A stretch of 44,348 nucleotides of DNA, taken from assembly GCF_904846645.1 (NCBI RefSeq), contig NZ_CAJHBO010000024.1, positions 1 through 44,348 of the forward strand. Direction: 5' to 3'. Position numbers and translations under genes: made by a program. The DNA comes from Psychrobacter sp. Pi2-1. Its GTDB lineage: Bacteria; Pseudomonadota; Gammaproteobacteria; Pseudomonadales; Moraxellaceae. The notes beneath the pieces are model-generated. The model did no database searches, had not been told where the DNA came from, and saw only the letters and a list, made by a program, of their open reading frames with translations. The number at the start of each line of letters is the position of its first letter. Position 1 is the stretch's first letter. Shown here piece after piece: positions 8,553-16,674 of this stretch.

Positions 8553-9501
8553 AGCGAAGCACTGCTTCGCCCCGACGCAAGGGGAGAGCTATGCTCGAGT
8601 TGGCGACGGCGTACTTCGCGAGAAACAGCTAGTCAGGTACGCCTTTATCAAAGACAACCAGTTCCTCTTTCGCATCACCACTATGTGCCGTGTGTTAAGG
8701 GTTAAGCCATCAAGCTATTACGACTGGCTAAGTCGTGATCTCAGCGACCAACAGATACATCGCAACCAGTCTGAATTACTGGTTAAAGCGGCTCACAATG
8801 AAACGAAAGAACGTTATGGCGCAGATCGACTGCATGCTCATCTAAGCGAGCAAGGCCATAACATTAGCCTGTATATGGTAAGAAGCATCAAAGAGCAACA
8901 CGGCATTAAATGTCGTCGTCATAAGCGCTTTAAAGTCACCACCGACTCCAATCACAACAAGCTGGTCTATCCAAACGTACTGGATCAGAAGTTTGATGCT
9001 AAGCGCCCTAACGAGTCGTGGGTCAGCGACATCACCTATATCTGGACGAATGAGGGTTGGCTGTACTTAGCAGGGGTCAAAGACTTATACACCAAAGAGC
9101 TTGTCGGTTACGCTATTAACAAGCGTATGACCGCAGATTTAGTTTGCAAAGCACTAAATATGGCCATCAAGAATAAACGTCCAAGCAAAGGGCTAATCGT
9201 TCATTCAGACAGAGGCAGTCAGTATTGCAGTCACGCCTACCACAAGACCATTAAGCAGCATCAATTTATAGGCTCAATGAGCGGCAAAGGCAACTGTTTC
9301 GATAACGCTCCGATAGAAAGCTTCTGGGGCACATTAAAGAATGAGCTGGTATATCATCAAGACTATAAAACAAGGTTCACAGCCATCAATGATATTATCA
9401 GTTATATCGAGCTGTACTACAATCAGACGAGGATTCAAAAGGGTTTGGGCTATCAATCGCCAAGACAGGTGTGGTTTGATTATTATCGTCAGGCTGCGTA
9501 A
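8539..9501 (+). CDS. IS3 transposase OrfB (DDE catalytic subunit)
   Basis: A 320-residue frame whose first ~28 residues are unlike the family and come from the interrupted OrfA/OrfB junction. From VRYAFIKDNQ onward it is a normal OrfB: HTH_21 region (residues 80-130), then the integrase core with Asp in WVSDITYIW, Asp in GLIVHSDRGSQY and Glu in NCFDNAPIESFWGTLKNE, and the C-terminal YYNQTRIQKGLGYQSPRQV. It lies in the +1 frame relative to OrfA, whereas IS3 elements normally use -1 frameshifting, so the normal OrfAB fusion may not form. The ATG at 8539 overlaps the orfA end and could allow reinitiation. Confidence 0.85.
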   Translation: MRRDKAKHCFAPTQGESYARVGDGVLREKQLVRYAFIKDNQFLFRITTMCRVLRVKPSSYYDWLSRDLSDQQIHRNQSELLVKAAHNETKERYGADRLHAHLSEQGHNISLYMVRSIKEQHGIKCRRHKRFKVTTDSNHNKLVYPNVLDQKFDAKRPNESWVSDITYIWTNEGWLYLAGVKDLYTKELVGYAINKRMTADLVCKALNMAIKNKRPSKGLIVHSDRGSQYCSHAYHKTIKQHQFIGSMSGKGNCFDNAPIESFWGTLKNELVYHQDYKTRFTAINDIISYIELYYNQTRIQKGLGYQSPRQVWFDYYRQAA

Positions 9502-9641
9502 TTAAAATCTCCCAAGTTTATGTATACGGATTTGACGGCAGGGGTCAATAGTTTAAAACTTTTATATTTACGTGCGTTAGGACGTTACCTAGAAAAAATA
9601 AAAAACTTACACTGATTAAATTATTATGATTAAGTTTACTA

Positions 9642-11210
9642 TTACCCTCGTCTTCTAAGTGTGGTTAGACCTTTGCCAAAATAGCTTAGTAGTAATAACA
9701 AGGTTATTATTATCAAGATAGGATAATTTCCCATAAGCATAAAGGGCGTGTTACCAACCCGTGCCTGTATCTCACCACGTAGTACAGTACGCTCAAACTG
9801 CGGTGCGCGTTTTACAATACGACCTTTATGGTTAATGATAGCGGTAACACCAGTATTGGTCGCTCGAATAAACCAGCGCCCGTTCTCAAGCGCGCGCATT
9901 TGTACCATTTGCAAATGTTGCAATGGTCCTGCTGAAGTGCCAAACCAGGCATCGTTAGAGACGGTCAACAAAAATTCAGTATCGATGGCATTTTTACGCG
10001 TGGTATCTGGATAAGCTACCTCATAACAGATAGCCGTCCCTATATTGTGTCCACGCACCTTTAGAGGTGACTGCTGATCACTACCACGACTATAGTTCTT
10101 AATATCCTGACTACCGGCCAAACTTGGGAAAATATCGAGCACGCCTTCAAATGGAATATACTCTCCAAAAGGCACTAGACGCTGCTTCTTGTATAGGCCT
10201 TCCGCTTCTACACCTCGAGCAATCACGCTATTGTAAAATGGGGGATACTTATCCGTACTGGCATTGAATGCCGCTTTATCCTTATAAGGGATACCAGTTA
10301 TCCATGTCGTATTGGTCGCATTAGCCATTTCTATCATTTCACTAATAAAGCCCGCAGCCTCATCCTGAAACATAGGAATAGATGATTCAGGCCACACCAC
10401 AACATCACGTCCCCACTCAGTGCGTGTTAACTTCGCATAAATCTTTAGCGTTTCTACTTGATACTTAGTCAGCCACTTTATATCTTGTGAAATATTACCT
10501 TGAATCAATGACACTGACAGATCAGGTGTGCCCTTAGGTTTTGTCCATTGCGGATTGACCAGCCATAATGATGTGCTAATGGCTAATAACAGTACAGAAA
10601 CGATGGCATAACTACTGCGCCGAAGCAGTAGCTCTACTAAACTTGCAGCCAATAGTATGGCAACAAAAGAGACGGAAAAAACACCAGCAACGGGTGCTAA
10701 GGACGATAACCAATACTCTTCAGTAAATGCATAACCAACAAACAGCCACGGAAAGCCTGTGAATAACCAAGTTTTTAACCATTCTTGTAGCACCCAAAGA
10801 GCAGCAAATGAAAAGGGTTGTTTGCCTACCATACGGTTAAAGACTAGTGCTAACAATCCATGAAATAGTCCCATACCGAGACCCATCAATGCAATCATAA
10901 TCAATGCGAGCCACGTTGGTGTATCGCTATAATCATGGATAGCAGTATAGAGCCAAAAGCCGCCGACGCACCATAGCCCCATACCGTAAGCTTCACCGAT
11001 AATAAAAGCGCGACGACCACTCATACTTGTCACCAACAGCGCATATAAAATCGCTGGTGATACTATTGCTAGCGGCCAAAACCCATAAGGCGCTAGCGAA
11101 AATAAAAAAATAGCTCCTGCAAGCCATGCTGCTACTAGCGTAAGCGATAGCGGTAATTGATTTAAGTGAGTACTCAAACGCTTTTGTAGATTAATAGTAG
11201 ACAGGCGCAT
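9642..11210 (-). CDS. lnt: Apolipoprotein N-acyltransferase
   Basis: An inner-membrane enzyme that adds the third acyl chain to the N-terminal cysteine of lipoproteins, the last step after Lgt and LspA. The 522-residue chain has about six N-terminal membrane helices (residues 20-215), a periplasmic nitrilase-type domain (about 230-490) and a final membrane helix. The catalytic triad is visible as Glu in WPESSIPMF, Lys in YKKQRLVPFGEYIPFE and Cys in GTAICYEVAYPD. The length is normal. It is transcribed toward dsbD, but IS3 and IS982 now separate the two. LspA, the preceding enzyme in the pathway, is encoded at 23661. Confidence 0.93.
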   Translation of the reverse strand: MRLSTINLQKRLSTHLNQLPLSLTLVAAWLAGAIFLFSLAPYGFWPLAIVSPAILYALLVTSMSGRRAFIIGEAYGMGLWCVGGFWLYTAIHDYSDTPTWLALIMIALMGLGMGLFHGLLALVFNRMVGKQPFSFAALWVLQEWLKTWLFTGFPWLFVGYAFTEEYWLSSLAPVAGVFSVSFVAILLAASLVELLLRRSSYAIVSVLLLAISTSLWLVNPQWTKPKGTPDLSVSLIQGNISQDIKWLTKYQVETLKIYAKLTRTEWGRDVVVWPESSIPMFQDEAAGFISEMIEMANATNTTWITGIPYKDKAAFNASTDKYPPFYNSVIARGVEAEGLYKKQRLVPFGEYIPFEGVLDIFPSLAGSQDIKNYSRGSDQQSPLKVRGHNIGTAICYEVAYPDTTRKNAIDTEFLLTVSNDAWFGTSAGPLQHLQMVQMRALENGRWFIRATNTGVTAIINHKGRIVKRAPQFERTVLRGEIQARVGNTPFMLMGNYPILIIITLLLLLSYFGKGLTTLRRRG

Positions 11211-11449
11211 CGCAAATTATCCAAAATTATGAGCCTTGAATTTTTAATCAAAATCCAAAACTTAGATAGAGCCGTTAATACTACAGGCAGTATTTTAAAA
11301 TAAAAACTGCTTATGATACCAGCCTGCACTGCTCAATGGATGAATTTATGTACTCCGTTTAATGGGTTATTATGCTACATTACCAAACGATATGAAGTGT
11401 TACTTGATCTTCTATAGCTCACAATACCTACAGTACATGAGAAAGCACT

Positions 11450-12094
11450 ATGCCCCCCTTAAAAATAAAATCCAGTCTTATATGCAATCGTTATCTGTCT
11501 AAGGGGTTGCGTAGTACGTTATTATTACTGGCTGCCTCATCACTATTTGCTTGTAGCCAACCGAGTAGTGGCGTATCTGATGCAAGCACAACATCGGCAT
11601 CAACTGAAGATGTTTTGGCTGTTCCAAAGACAGCTGAACCAAACGTTATAAATAATTCTATGATGACATCAGTAAGTAAACCAGACTTACTAAAAAACGT
11701 ATCAGCCACTGTCTATAAAGATGCCAATTGCGGCTGCTGTAAAGAATGGATAAGTCATGCAGAAGATAATGGTCTAAGTGCAACCGCGCAAGATGTTGCG
11801 GACTTAGCCGTATTTAAAGAGCGCTACAGCGTTCCAAATGAAATGCGTTCTTGCCATACTGTAGTCACTACGGATGGTTACGTCTTTGAAGGTCATGTAC
11901 CCGCTAAATATATGGCGCAGTTTTTAGAAAATCCGCCAGTACAAGCTATGGGTCTTGCCGTACCTGGCATGCCTATTGGTAGCCCAGGTATGGAGTATCA
12001 AAATAAATTCATGCCCTATCAGGTTATGCAGCTCAATAAAGACGGGACAACCCAAGTTTATGCTGATATTGAATCGGTAGAGCAGCAATTATAG
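11450..12094 (+). CDS. DUF411 metal-associated lipoprotein
   Basis: A 214-residue secreted lipoprotein: basic N-terminus, hydrophobic stretch and lipobox LFAC (Cys about residue 35), then a Ser/Thr-rich linker. Residues about 80-205 are the DUF411 domain, with the paired cysteines in KDANCGCCKEW, a third Cys in MRSCHTVV, and the conserved GHVPAKYMAQFL and VPGMPIGSPGME. DUF411 proteins are often found with copper or other metal resistance genes and are thought to bind metal; the function is not firmly known. It is divergent from lnt, with a 239-bp gap that shows no other gene. Its proximity to czcD-like and cad genes fits a metal role. Confidence 0.85.
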   Translation: MPPLKIKSSLICNRYLSKGLRSTLLLLAASSLFACSQPSSGVSDASTTSASTEDVLAVPKTAEPNVINNSMMTSVSKPDLLKNVSATVYKDANCGCCKEWISHAEDNGLSATAQDVADLAVFKERYSVPNEMRSCHTVVTTDGYVFEGHVPAKYMAQFLENPPVQAMGLAVPGMPIGSPGMEYQNKFMPYQVMQLNKDGTTQVYADIESVEQQL

Positions 12095-12280
12095 TGTGTT
12101 AGCAGTTAAGAATACTTTGATTATAGTGTTAGCGTTAAAAGTAAATGAGGTAGGTATAAGACTGTTCTATTGCTTATAAAATGATTCTTCATCAAAAAAT
12201 TCATTAGCTATTGCGACTTTAAAATTAAAAATAACTTTGAATTTGTAACTTTTGATGACAATGTAAGCGAATTTATCGGT

Positions 12281-12319
12281 TATTAACCCTTAAAATAGAT
12301 AAATGACTAAGGGTTAATA
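12281..12319. repeat. Inverted repeat, 12-bp arms
   Basis: TATTAACCCTTA at 12281-12292 and its exact complement at 12308-12319 surround a 15-base loop. There is no T run, so it is not a canonical terminator. It could be a protein-binding dyad or a weak transcript hairpin downstream of the DUF411 gene. Confidence 0.6.
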
Positions 12320-12462
12320 CAAGAATATACAGGATGTATCGAAACAATTACGTAATATTACATAAGCTAGTAGGGAATTAGCATCTATATTAATATTATA
12401 AATTATTATATTATCTTAATAATTAGTTAGACCCTATATAGGGTAATTACTTCATCCAATAG

Positions 12463-12515
12463 AAAAACGTCTGAGGGTTAAATCTAAATTATAGATTTAA
12501 CCCTCAGACGTTTTT
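12463..12515. terminator. Long bidirectional intrinsic terminator
   Basis: A 24-bp perfect stem (outer arm AAAAACGTCTGAGGGTTAAA, inner ATCTA) closes a 5-base loop and continues into seven T. The mirror A run makes it work in both directions. It isolates the DUF411 gene from the CHAP gene. Confidence 0.85.
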
Positions 12516-12890
12516 TTGCTTATAAAACAGTAGAAATTGTGGTCAATCTAGTCAGCTATATTCTGTACATGTTACACAAACTTACATTGTAAAATGTGGG
12601 ATATTAGCAATTTTTTCGACATCAAAAAAGTATTTTTGGGGTTTTTAAGGGGAATGACAGGCTAAACAACCTATGCTAAAGTCGGCTTTGTGTTTTGGTC
12701 AGCAGCTTGATTTGTAACAGCTTCGTAAGACTTCAATGAGCTGTGATCGCCAATAATCATTTTTTATATGAATAATATGCAGCAGAAGTATCAGTCACTA
12801 TGACATATATATACTTGAGTTATTGAGATTTAATTGACTGCGCTGTTGTTGATAACAGACGATTTTGAATTAACCGTAGGTATTAGATTT

Positions 12891-13613
12891 ATGAAACAGG
12901 CTTTATTGATTTTGTCAGTACTGGGTATGGGCATAGCACAAACGAGTGGTGCTGCTATCACAATCTCTCAAACAAATAATACCATCACCAATACTTCTGT
13001 GGCATCAAACTACGGTTCATCAAAAAACATCTATAGCACCAAAAGTGGTGCTTATGTTTCTAATAATGATGAAATTAGTCAAGCAATTAGCAACCTAAGT
13101 GCGCAGGCCAAGCAAAAAGAGAATCAGCTTTCATCATTAAACAGCCGCTTATACGCTGAAAAACAACAGCAGCAAGTCAATAAGGTTCCTGACAGCAATT
13201 CAGCCCCCGCTATCGCTGCTGCTCGCGCCTCAAAAGTGGCTTTATCTGGCAGCTCTGGATATTGTGCCCGTTACGTACGTAAAGCACTACAATCAGCTGG
13301 TTATGAGTTCACTCCAAATCCTTCAGCCTATCAGTACGCTACTCGTGGCACACTTGAGAAAGCAGGTTTCAGCAAAATCAGCAATGATATGCCAACCCAA
13401 GTAGGTGATGTTATTGTCTATGATCGCTCATCAAAGCGTCCACATGGCCATATTCAAATTTTCGATGGTACAAATTGGATTTCTGACTTCCGTCAGAACA
13501 GCATCAGCCCATACAGTGGTGTCTATGCTTATACGACATGGCGCGATTCAAAATACGTGGATGACGCATCCGCATCAGATCGTAATATCTACCTTGCTAT
13601 GAATGATAAATAA
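12891..13613 (+). CDS. Secreted CHAP-domain protein (putative peptidoglycan amidase)
   Basis: A 240-residue exported protein. I prefer ATG 12891, which starts a clean signal peptide (KQALLILSVLGMGIAQTSGA), over the upstream alternative at 12834. Residues about 65-105 form a Gln-rich coiled coil (ISNLSAQAKQKENQLSSLN). The C-terminal half resembles a CHAP/NlpC-type cysteine hydrolase, with the probable nucleophile in GYCARYVRKAL (about 121) and the His in RPHGHIQIFDG (about 183). Such domains usually cut peptidoglycan peptides or cross-bridges. The length suits a single-domain periplasmic hydrolase. It is followed within 50 bp by a mini-element. Confidence 0.75.
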   Translation: MKQALLILSVLGMGIAQTSGAAITISQTNNTITNTSVASNYGSSKNIYSTKSGAYVSNNDEISQAISNLSAQAKQKENQLSSLNSRLYAEKQQQQVNKVPDSNSAPAIAAARASKVALSGSSGYCARYVRKALQSAGYEFTPNPSAYQYATRGTLEKAGFSKISNDMPTQVGDVIVYDRSSKRPHGHIQIFDGTNWISDFRQNSISPYSGVYAYTTWRDSKYVDDASASDRNIYLAMNDK

Positions 13614-13661
13614 GACTTTCTAAGTCAGCACAACATAGTTGTTATTTCCTCCAACCCAGTA

Positions 13662-13723
13662 GGGCGTGTTGAACATTCACAAATAGTCTCTGTCAGTGCC
13701 ATGGTTGAAGGTTCAACACGCCC
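13662..13723. mobile_element. 62-bp IS5-derived miniature element (MITE-like)
   Basis: Ends GGGCGTGTTGAAC and its complement are identical to the ends of the full IS5 element at 15162-16020, and the similarity extends a few bases further with one mismatch. TA flanks both sides (13660-13661, 13724-13725). The centre has no coding capacity. It ends 6 bp from the stop codon of the CDF gene and can fold as a hairpin. It was probably mobilised in trans by the neighbouring IS5 transposase. Confidence 0.75.
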
Positions 13724-13729
13724 TAGTGA

Positions 13730-14923
13730 CTAGTGACTGTGCCCGATATGGTTATTCGCAGAGCTTTGCTGCTCTGATATGTCGCAGACCAATGCATCGC
13801 TATGGGCGCTGGTCTGCGGGTGTGACAAGCTTTCAACCTGAATGGTGGCGTGATGAATACCAAGCGCAAGCAACCCTTGCTCAAGATTGGCAATCAATAC
13901 GCTGGCATCCGAGATTCTCATATCCCCATCGACCATCACATGGCAAGATAGCGCATTTAGCCCGCTGGTGATGCTCCAAATATGCAGGTCGTGGACTTGT
14001 TTTACTTGTGGATGGGCAAGCAGCTTGTCTTCCACATCTACCAGCGATATGCCTTCTGGCGTGCCCTCCATCAAGACATGTACCGAATCACGTACAACGC
14101 GGTAACCACTTACTAAGATAAGTACCGCGACGATCACCGACGCTGCGGCATCGGCCCAAACCCAGCCAAACCCCATCATCAGTAAAGCGGCGATGATCGC
14201 GGCGACAGAGCCCATCAAATCACTTAATACATGCAAGTAAGCGCTTTGCATATTGAGGTTGACAGGCTCTTTGGAATCATTGCTTTTATTTGCTTTTTCT
14301 TTATTTACTTTGTCTGCATTTGCTCCATGGCTGTGGGTGTGTCCATCGCTGCCGCTACTACCACGATGCATCAGCCAAGCGACCAAGATATTAACCAGCA
14401 TACCGATGGTGGCGACGATTAGCATACCTTGGGTAGCAATCTCAGGCGGTGAGTTAAGGCGTTTGATCGCTTCATAAAAAATCATCAAGGCGATAATTAC
14501 TAGCGTCGCACCATTGACGGTGGCCACGATAATCTCAAAGCGTTTATAGCCAAAGGTCTTTTGATGGGTGGCGGCTTTTTCGCCGATTTTAAATGCCATC
14601 AACGTCGCACCAAGGGCGATGGCGTCGCTGAGCATGTGTCCTGCATCAGAGAGTAACGCCAAGCTGCCTGTCAGTAAGCCACCAATCGCCTCGATAAACA
14701 TATAGCCTGTGATGATCACAAAGCTAATCAGTAACGTACGCTGATAGCCTTTGGTATCTCTTGGTGCGGTGTTTTGCTCTAGGTGAGTGTCATGATCATG
14801 AGCGTCTTGATTGCCAGCAGTATAGTTACTATCGTTGTTTTTATAGACATCAATAGGCTCACTTGGAGGCAAATGCTTATTTTGCTTATGACTGGCATCT
14901 TCTTGACTCATAACGTTACTCAA
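13730..14923 (-). CDS. CDF-family zinc/cadmium/cobalt efflux protein (CzcD/ZitB-like)
   Basis: A 397-residue inner-membrane cation/proton antiporter. A His-rich cytoplasmic N-terminus (about 1-55) is followed by six membrane helices; the metal site is visible as HxxxD in ALLSDAGHMLSDAIAL (helix II, about 85-100) and HVLSDLMGSVAAI (helix V). A His-containing loop (HTHSHGANAD) lies between helices IV and V. The C-terminal cytoplasmic domain has the usual VHDLHIWSI motif. The HxxxD pattern suggests zinc selectivity. A MITE lies just past the stop and an IS5 lies behind its promoter region, about 240 bp upstream. With cadR/cadA it forms a metal-efflux neighbourhood. Confidence 0.9.
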   Translation of the reverse strand: MSNVMSQEDASHKQNKHLPPSEPIDVYKNNDSNYTAGNQDAHDHDTHLEQNTAPRDTKGYQRTLLISFVIITGYMFIEAIGGLLTGSLALLSDAGHMLSDAIALGATLMAFKIGEKAATHQKTFGYKRFEIIVATVNGATLVIIALMIFYEAIKRLNSPPEIATQGMLIVATIGMLVNILVAWLMHRGSSGSDGHTHSHGANADKVNKEKANKSNDSKEPVNLNMQSAYLHVLSDLMGSVAAIIAALLMMGFGWVWADAAASVIVAVLILVSGYRVVRDSVHVLMEGTPEGISLVDVEDKLLAHPQVKQVHDLHIWSITSGLNALSCHVMVDGDMRISDASVLIANLEQGLLALGIHHATIQVESLSHPQTSAHSDALVCDISEQQSSANNHIGHSH

Positions 14924-15055
14924 ATTTATTAAGACTTATGGTAAATAACTTCAAGGATTAATGATAAATCTAACATAGTCGAGTATTAGAAGCTGTAACG
15001 ACGAGGTAAAAATGCAGCCAGTAAGCTATAGTCGATTCACTGCAAAAATGACATC

Positions 15056-15125
15056 GTGCTACTGGTATAAATTTTCCTTGCATGCTGTTATTACAGAGGC
15101 TGCGCAACATTCATTCCAGTAGCAC
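15056..15125. repeat. 70-bp inverted-repeat unit, possible dispersed element
   Basis: Perfect 10-bp arms GTGCTACTGG (15056-15065) and its complement (15116-15125) enclose 50 bp with no coding capacity, between the CDF gene and IS5. It resembles a non-coding mobile or REP-like unit. No second copy was found in this window. The rest of 14924-15160 shows nothing else. Confidence 0.45.
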
Positions 15126-15161
15126 TCTTCAATTTATCACCATGTTATTTTGAACTGACTA

Positions 15162-16020
15162 GGGCGTGTTGAACATTCATAATTTGAGCCAGATATAAGC
15201 ACAAGCAAGAGCGACCGTATTTTCATAACTTTGCTTGAGCTTATCAAACCTGGTGGCAACCGCCCTATACTGTTTTAGTTTGGCGAAAGCATTTTCTACT
15301 AGATGCCTCGCTTTATATAAGTCCCAGTCCATATGGTCGTTAGAAGACTGAGTATTTCGTTTTCGAGGGATGTTATCCCGTGTCCCTGCTTGTTCAATAT
15401 GCGCTCGTAGTGCATCAGAATCATAGCCTTTATCGGCACATAAAACCTCTGTGTTGCTCAAATTAACTTTGTCTACTAAGTCAGGTGCGACTTTAACATC
15501 GTGGGTCGTGCCATCTGACAAGATAAAGGTAATCGGATTGCCATGCGCATCTACTGCCAAGTGAATCTTGGTCGCGCGTCCTGCCACACTTTTACTAATG
15601 GATTGTAGGTTCTCATTGCCACCACTGCTGTGCTGATGCGCTTTAATATGAGTACCATCAATGAAGACCCACTCAAGGTCTGCGTCTTTGATTAATAAAG
15701 CAAACAGCGTAATCAGCTTATTACTACGAAACCAGCGCTGGTAAGCTTTATAGATGGTATTGGGCTTGCCAAAACACTCGGGTAAGTCGCACCAAGGACA
15801 GCCAACACGCATGCGATAAAGCACGCCTTCAACCGTTTGTCTAAGATTTCCTTTGTCATAGATATTAAGTTCTAGTAATATAGGTTTCAGTCTTGTCCAG
15901 TGTTCATCTTTGAGCATAGTGCGAGGCATAGCGAACGATATCTTTTTTGTGTGAGAACTTAAAGATTAACCGTTCGCTATTTTTTTTGCCATTAATTTAT
16001 ACCCAATGTTCAACACGCCC
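15162..16020 (-). mobile_element. IS5-family insertion sequence, complete
   Basis: An 859-bp element with inverted repeats GGGCGTGTTGAACATT (15162-15177) and its complement (16005-16020), flanked by TA at 15160-15161 and 16021-16022. It carries a single uninterrupted transposase on the minus strand. It is a different subtype from the element at 3777, sharing only the outer GGGCGTGT. Confidence 0.9.
15177..15929 (-). CDS. IS5-family transposase, single frame
   Basis: A 250-residue DDE transposase starting at 15929. Visible are the N-terminal DUF4096-type segment (LKDEHWTRLKPILL, GCPWCDLPECFG), the first Asp in WVFIDGTHIKAHQHSSG (about 95), the second in VLCADKGYDSDALR (about 165) and the Glu in LYKARHLVENAFAKLKQYRAVATR (about 215). 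Unlike the IS5 copy at 3849 it needs no frameshift. It appears intact and is the likely source of activity for the 62-bp mini-element at 13662. Confidence 0.92.
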   Translation of the reverse strand: MPRTMLKDEHWTRLKPILLELNIYDKGNLRQTVEGVLYRMRVGCPWCDLPECFGKPNTIYKAYQRWFRSNKLITLFALLIKDADLEWVFIDGTHIKAHQHSSGGNENLQSISKSVAGRATKIHLAVDAHGNPITFILSDGTTHDVKVAPDLVDKVNLSNTEVLCADKGYDSDALRAHIEQAGTRDNIPRKRNTQSSNDHMDWDLYKARHLVENAFAKLKQYRAVATRFDKLKQSYENTVALACAYIWLKL

Positions 16021-16121
16021 TAGTGATCTTAATATCATTGCTGGGTTTTTTTGTGCTTAACATCAGGGCGTATTTAACCTTTCATGATTTGATCCGTCAG
16101 AAATGAACACTACTGATATCA

Positions 16122-16532
16122 TTACTCATGACAGGAGTTATCGACAAGCGCGTTTAAAATGCCACATGATGACGCTGGTGCACTACTTGCACATTTCTGG
16201 CGCAAAACGGTCAAGTGATGCTTTAAGTGCATCAGTTCTTCCATTCGTATTTCCACAGCATGAATGTGCTCATCTAGCAAGTTATTCACATCGCCGCAGT
16301 CCTTGTCAGGCGACTCCCAGTATTCAAGTAAGATTCGCACATCATCTAAAGCCATATCGAGCGTACGGCAATGTAGGATAAATTGTAGACGCTCAATGTG
16401 CTCTTCATTATATAAACGATAATTCCCTTCGCTACGAAAAGGCTCGGGTAATAAACGCTCTTTTTCATAATAGCGAATGGTTTCTACTGTGGCACCTGTG
16501 CGTTTAGCGAGCTCACCAATTTTGATTGTCAT
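16122..16532 (-). CDS. cadR: MerR-family Cd(II)/Pb(II) regulator CadR
   Basis: A 136-residue metal-responsive activator. Residues 1-70 are the MerR winged helix (KIGELAKRTGATVETIRYYE, GNYRLYNEEHIERLQF). A dimer helix follows (about 80-115). Metal-binding cysteines are at the expected places: HCRTLDMALDDV (about 77) and the C-terminal loop QKCASSAPASSCGIL (about 113 and 122), a spacing typical of CadR/PbrR. It is divergent from cadA, and the promoter between them has the MerR architecture. It should repress and, with Cd, Pb or Zn bound, activate cadA. The IS5 end lies about 100 bp beyond its stop. Confidence 0.9.
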   Translation of the reverse strand: MTIKIGELAKRTGATVETIRYYEKERLLPEPFRSEGNYRLYNEEHIERLQFILHCRTLDMALDDVRILLEYWESPDKDCGDVNNLLDEHIHAVEIRMEELMHLKHHLTVLRQKCASSAPASSCGILNALVDNSCHE

Positions 16533-16618
16533 AACAACCTCTATGATTTAAATAATTAAAGTGGCTGTAAAGACTAGCGCTAGAGAAATTAAAATTACGA
16601 AACTGTAGATAAATAACC

Positions 16619-16649
16619 TTGACTCTAAAGCCACTATAGGGTTCATAAT
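16619..16649 (+). promoter_or_regulatory. MerR-type promoter/operator of cadA
   Basis: The -35 box TTGACT (16619-16624) and the -10 box CATAAT (16644-16649) are separated by 19 bp, the stretched spacing that MerR regulators correct. The spacer carries an imperfect dyad (ACTCTAAAG / CTATAGGGT, 7 of 9 matching) at 16622-16642, the likely CadR site. The cadA start codon follows about 25 bp further on. Confidence 0.85.
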
Positions 16650-16674
16650 ATCATTATTCAAAGGGTAAATTATT

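Larger units (their letters stand above)
8212..9547 (+). mobile_element. IS3-family insertion sequence
   Basis: A 1336-bp element bounded by imperfect inverted repeats starting TGA: the left end from 8212 and the right end (read inward from 9547) share TGA, CCGTA and ATAAACTTGG at identical spacing. It carries overlapping orfA and orfB on the plus strand. No clear target duplication is seen. It lies 51 bp from the IS982 element, so two insertions have accumulated between lnt and dsbD. Confidence 0.8.
12095..12890. other. Gene-free interval with hairpins and palindromes
   Basis: No coding region can be supported here. It holds an inverted repeat at 12281-12319, a 14-bp palindrome at 12431-12444 (ACCCTATATAGGGT), a strong terminator at 12463-12515, and then about 370 bp of AT-rich leader before the CHAP gene. 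A structured 5' leader for that gene is possible, but I do not recognise a riboswitch class. Confidence 0.5.

Noticed and set aside
16062..16082. Possible single IS5-like end (AGGGCGTATTT)
   Set aside because: Only one end is seen, the match is short, and no partner repeat or TA duplication is present.
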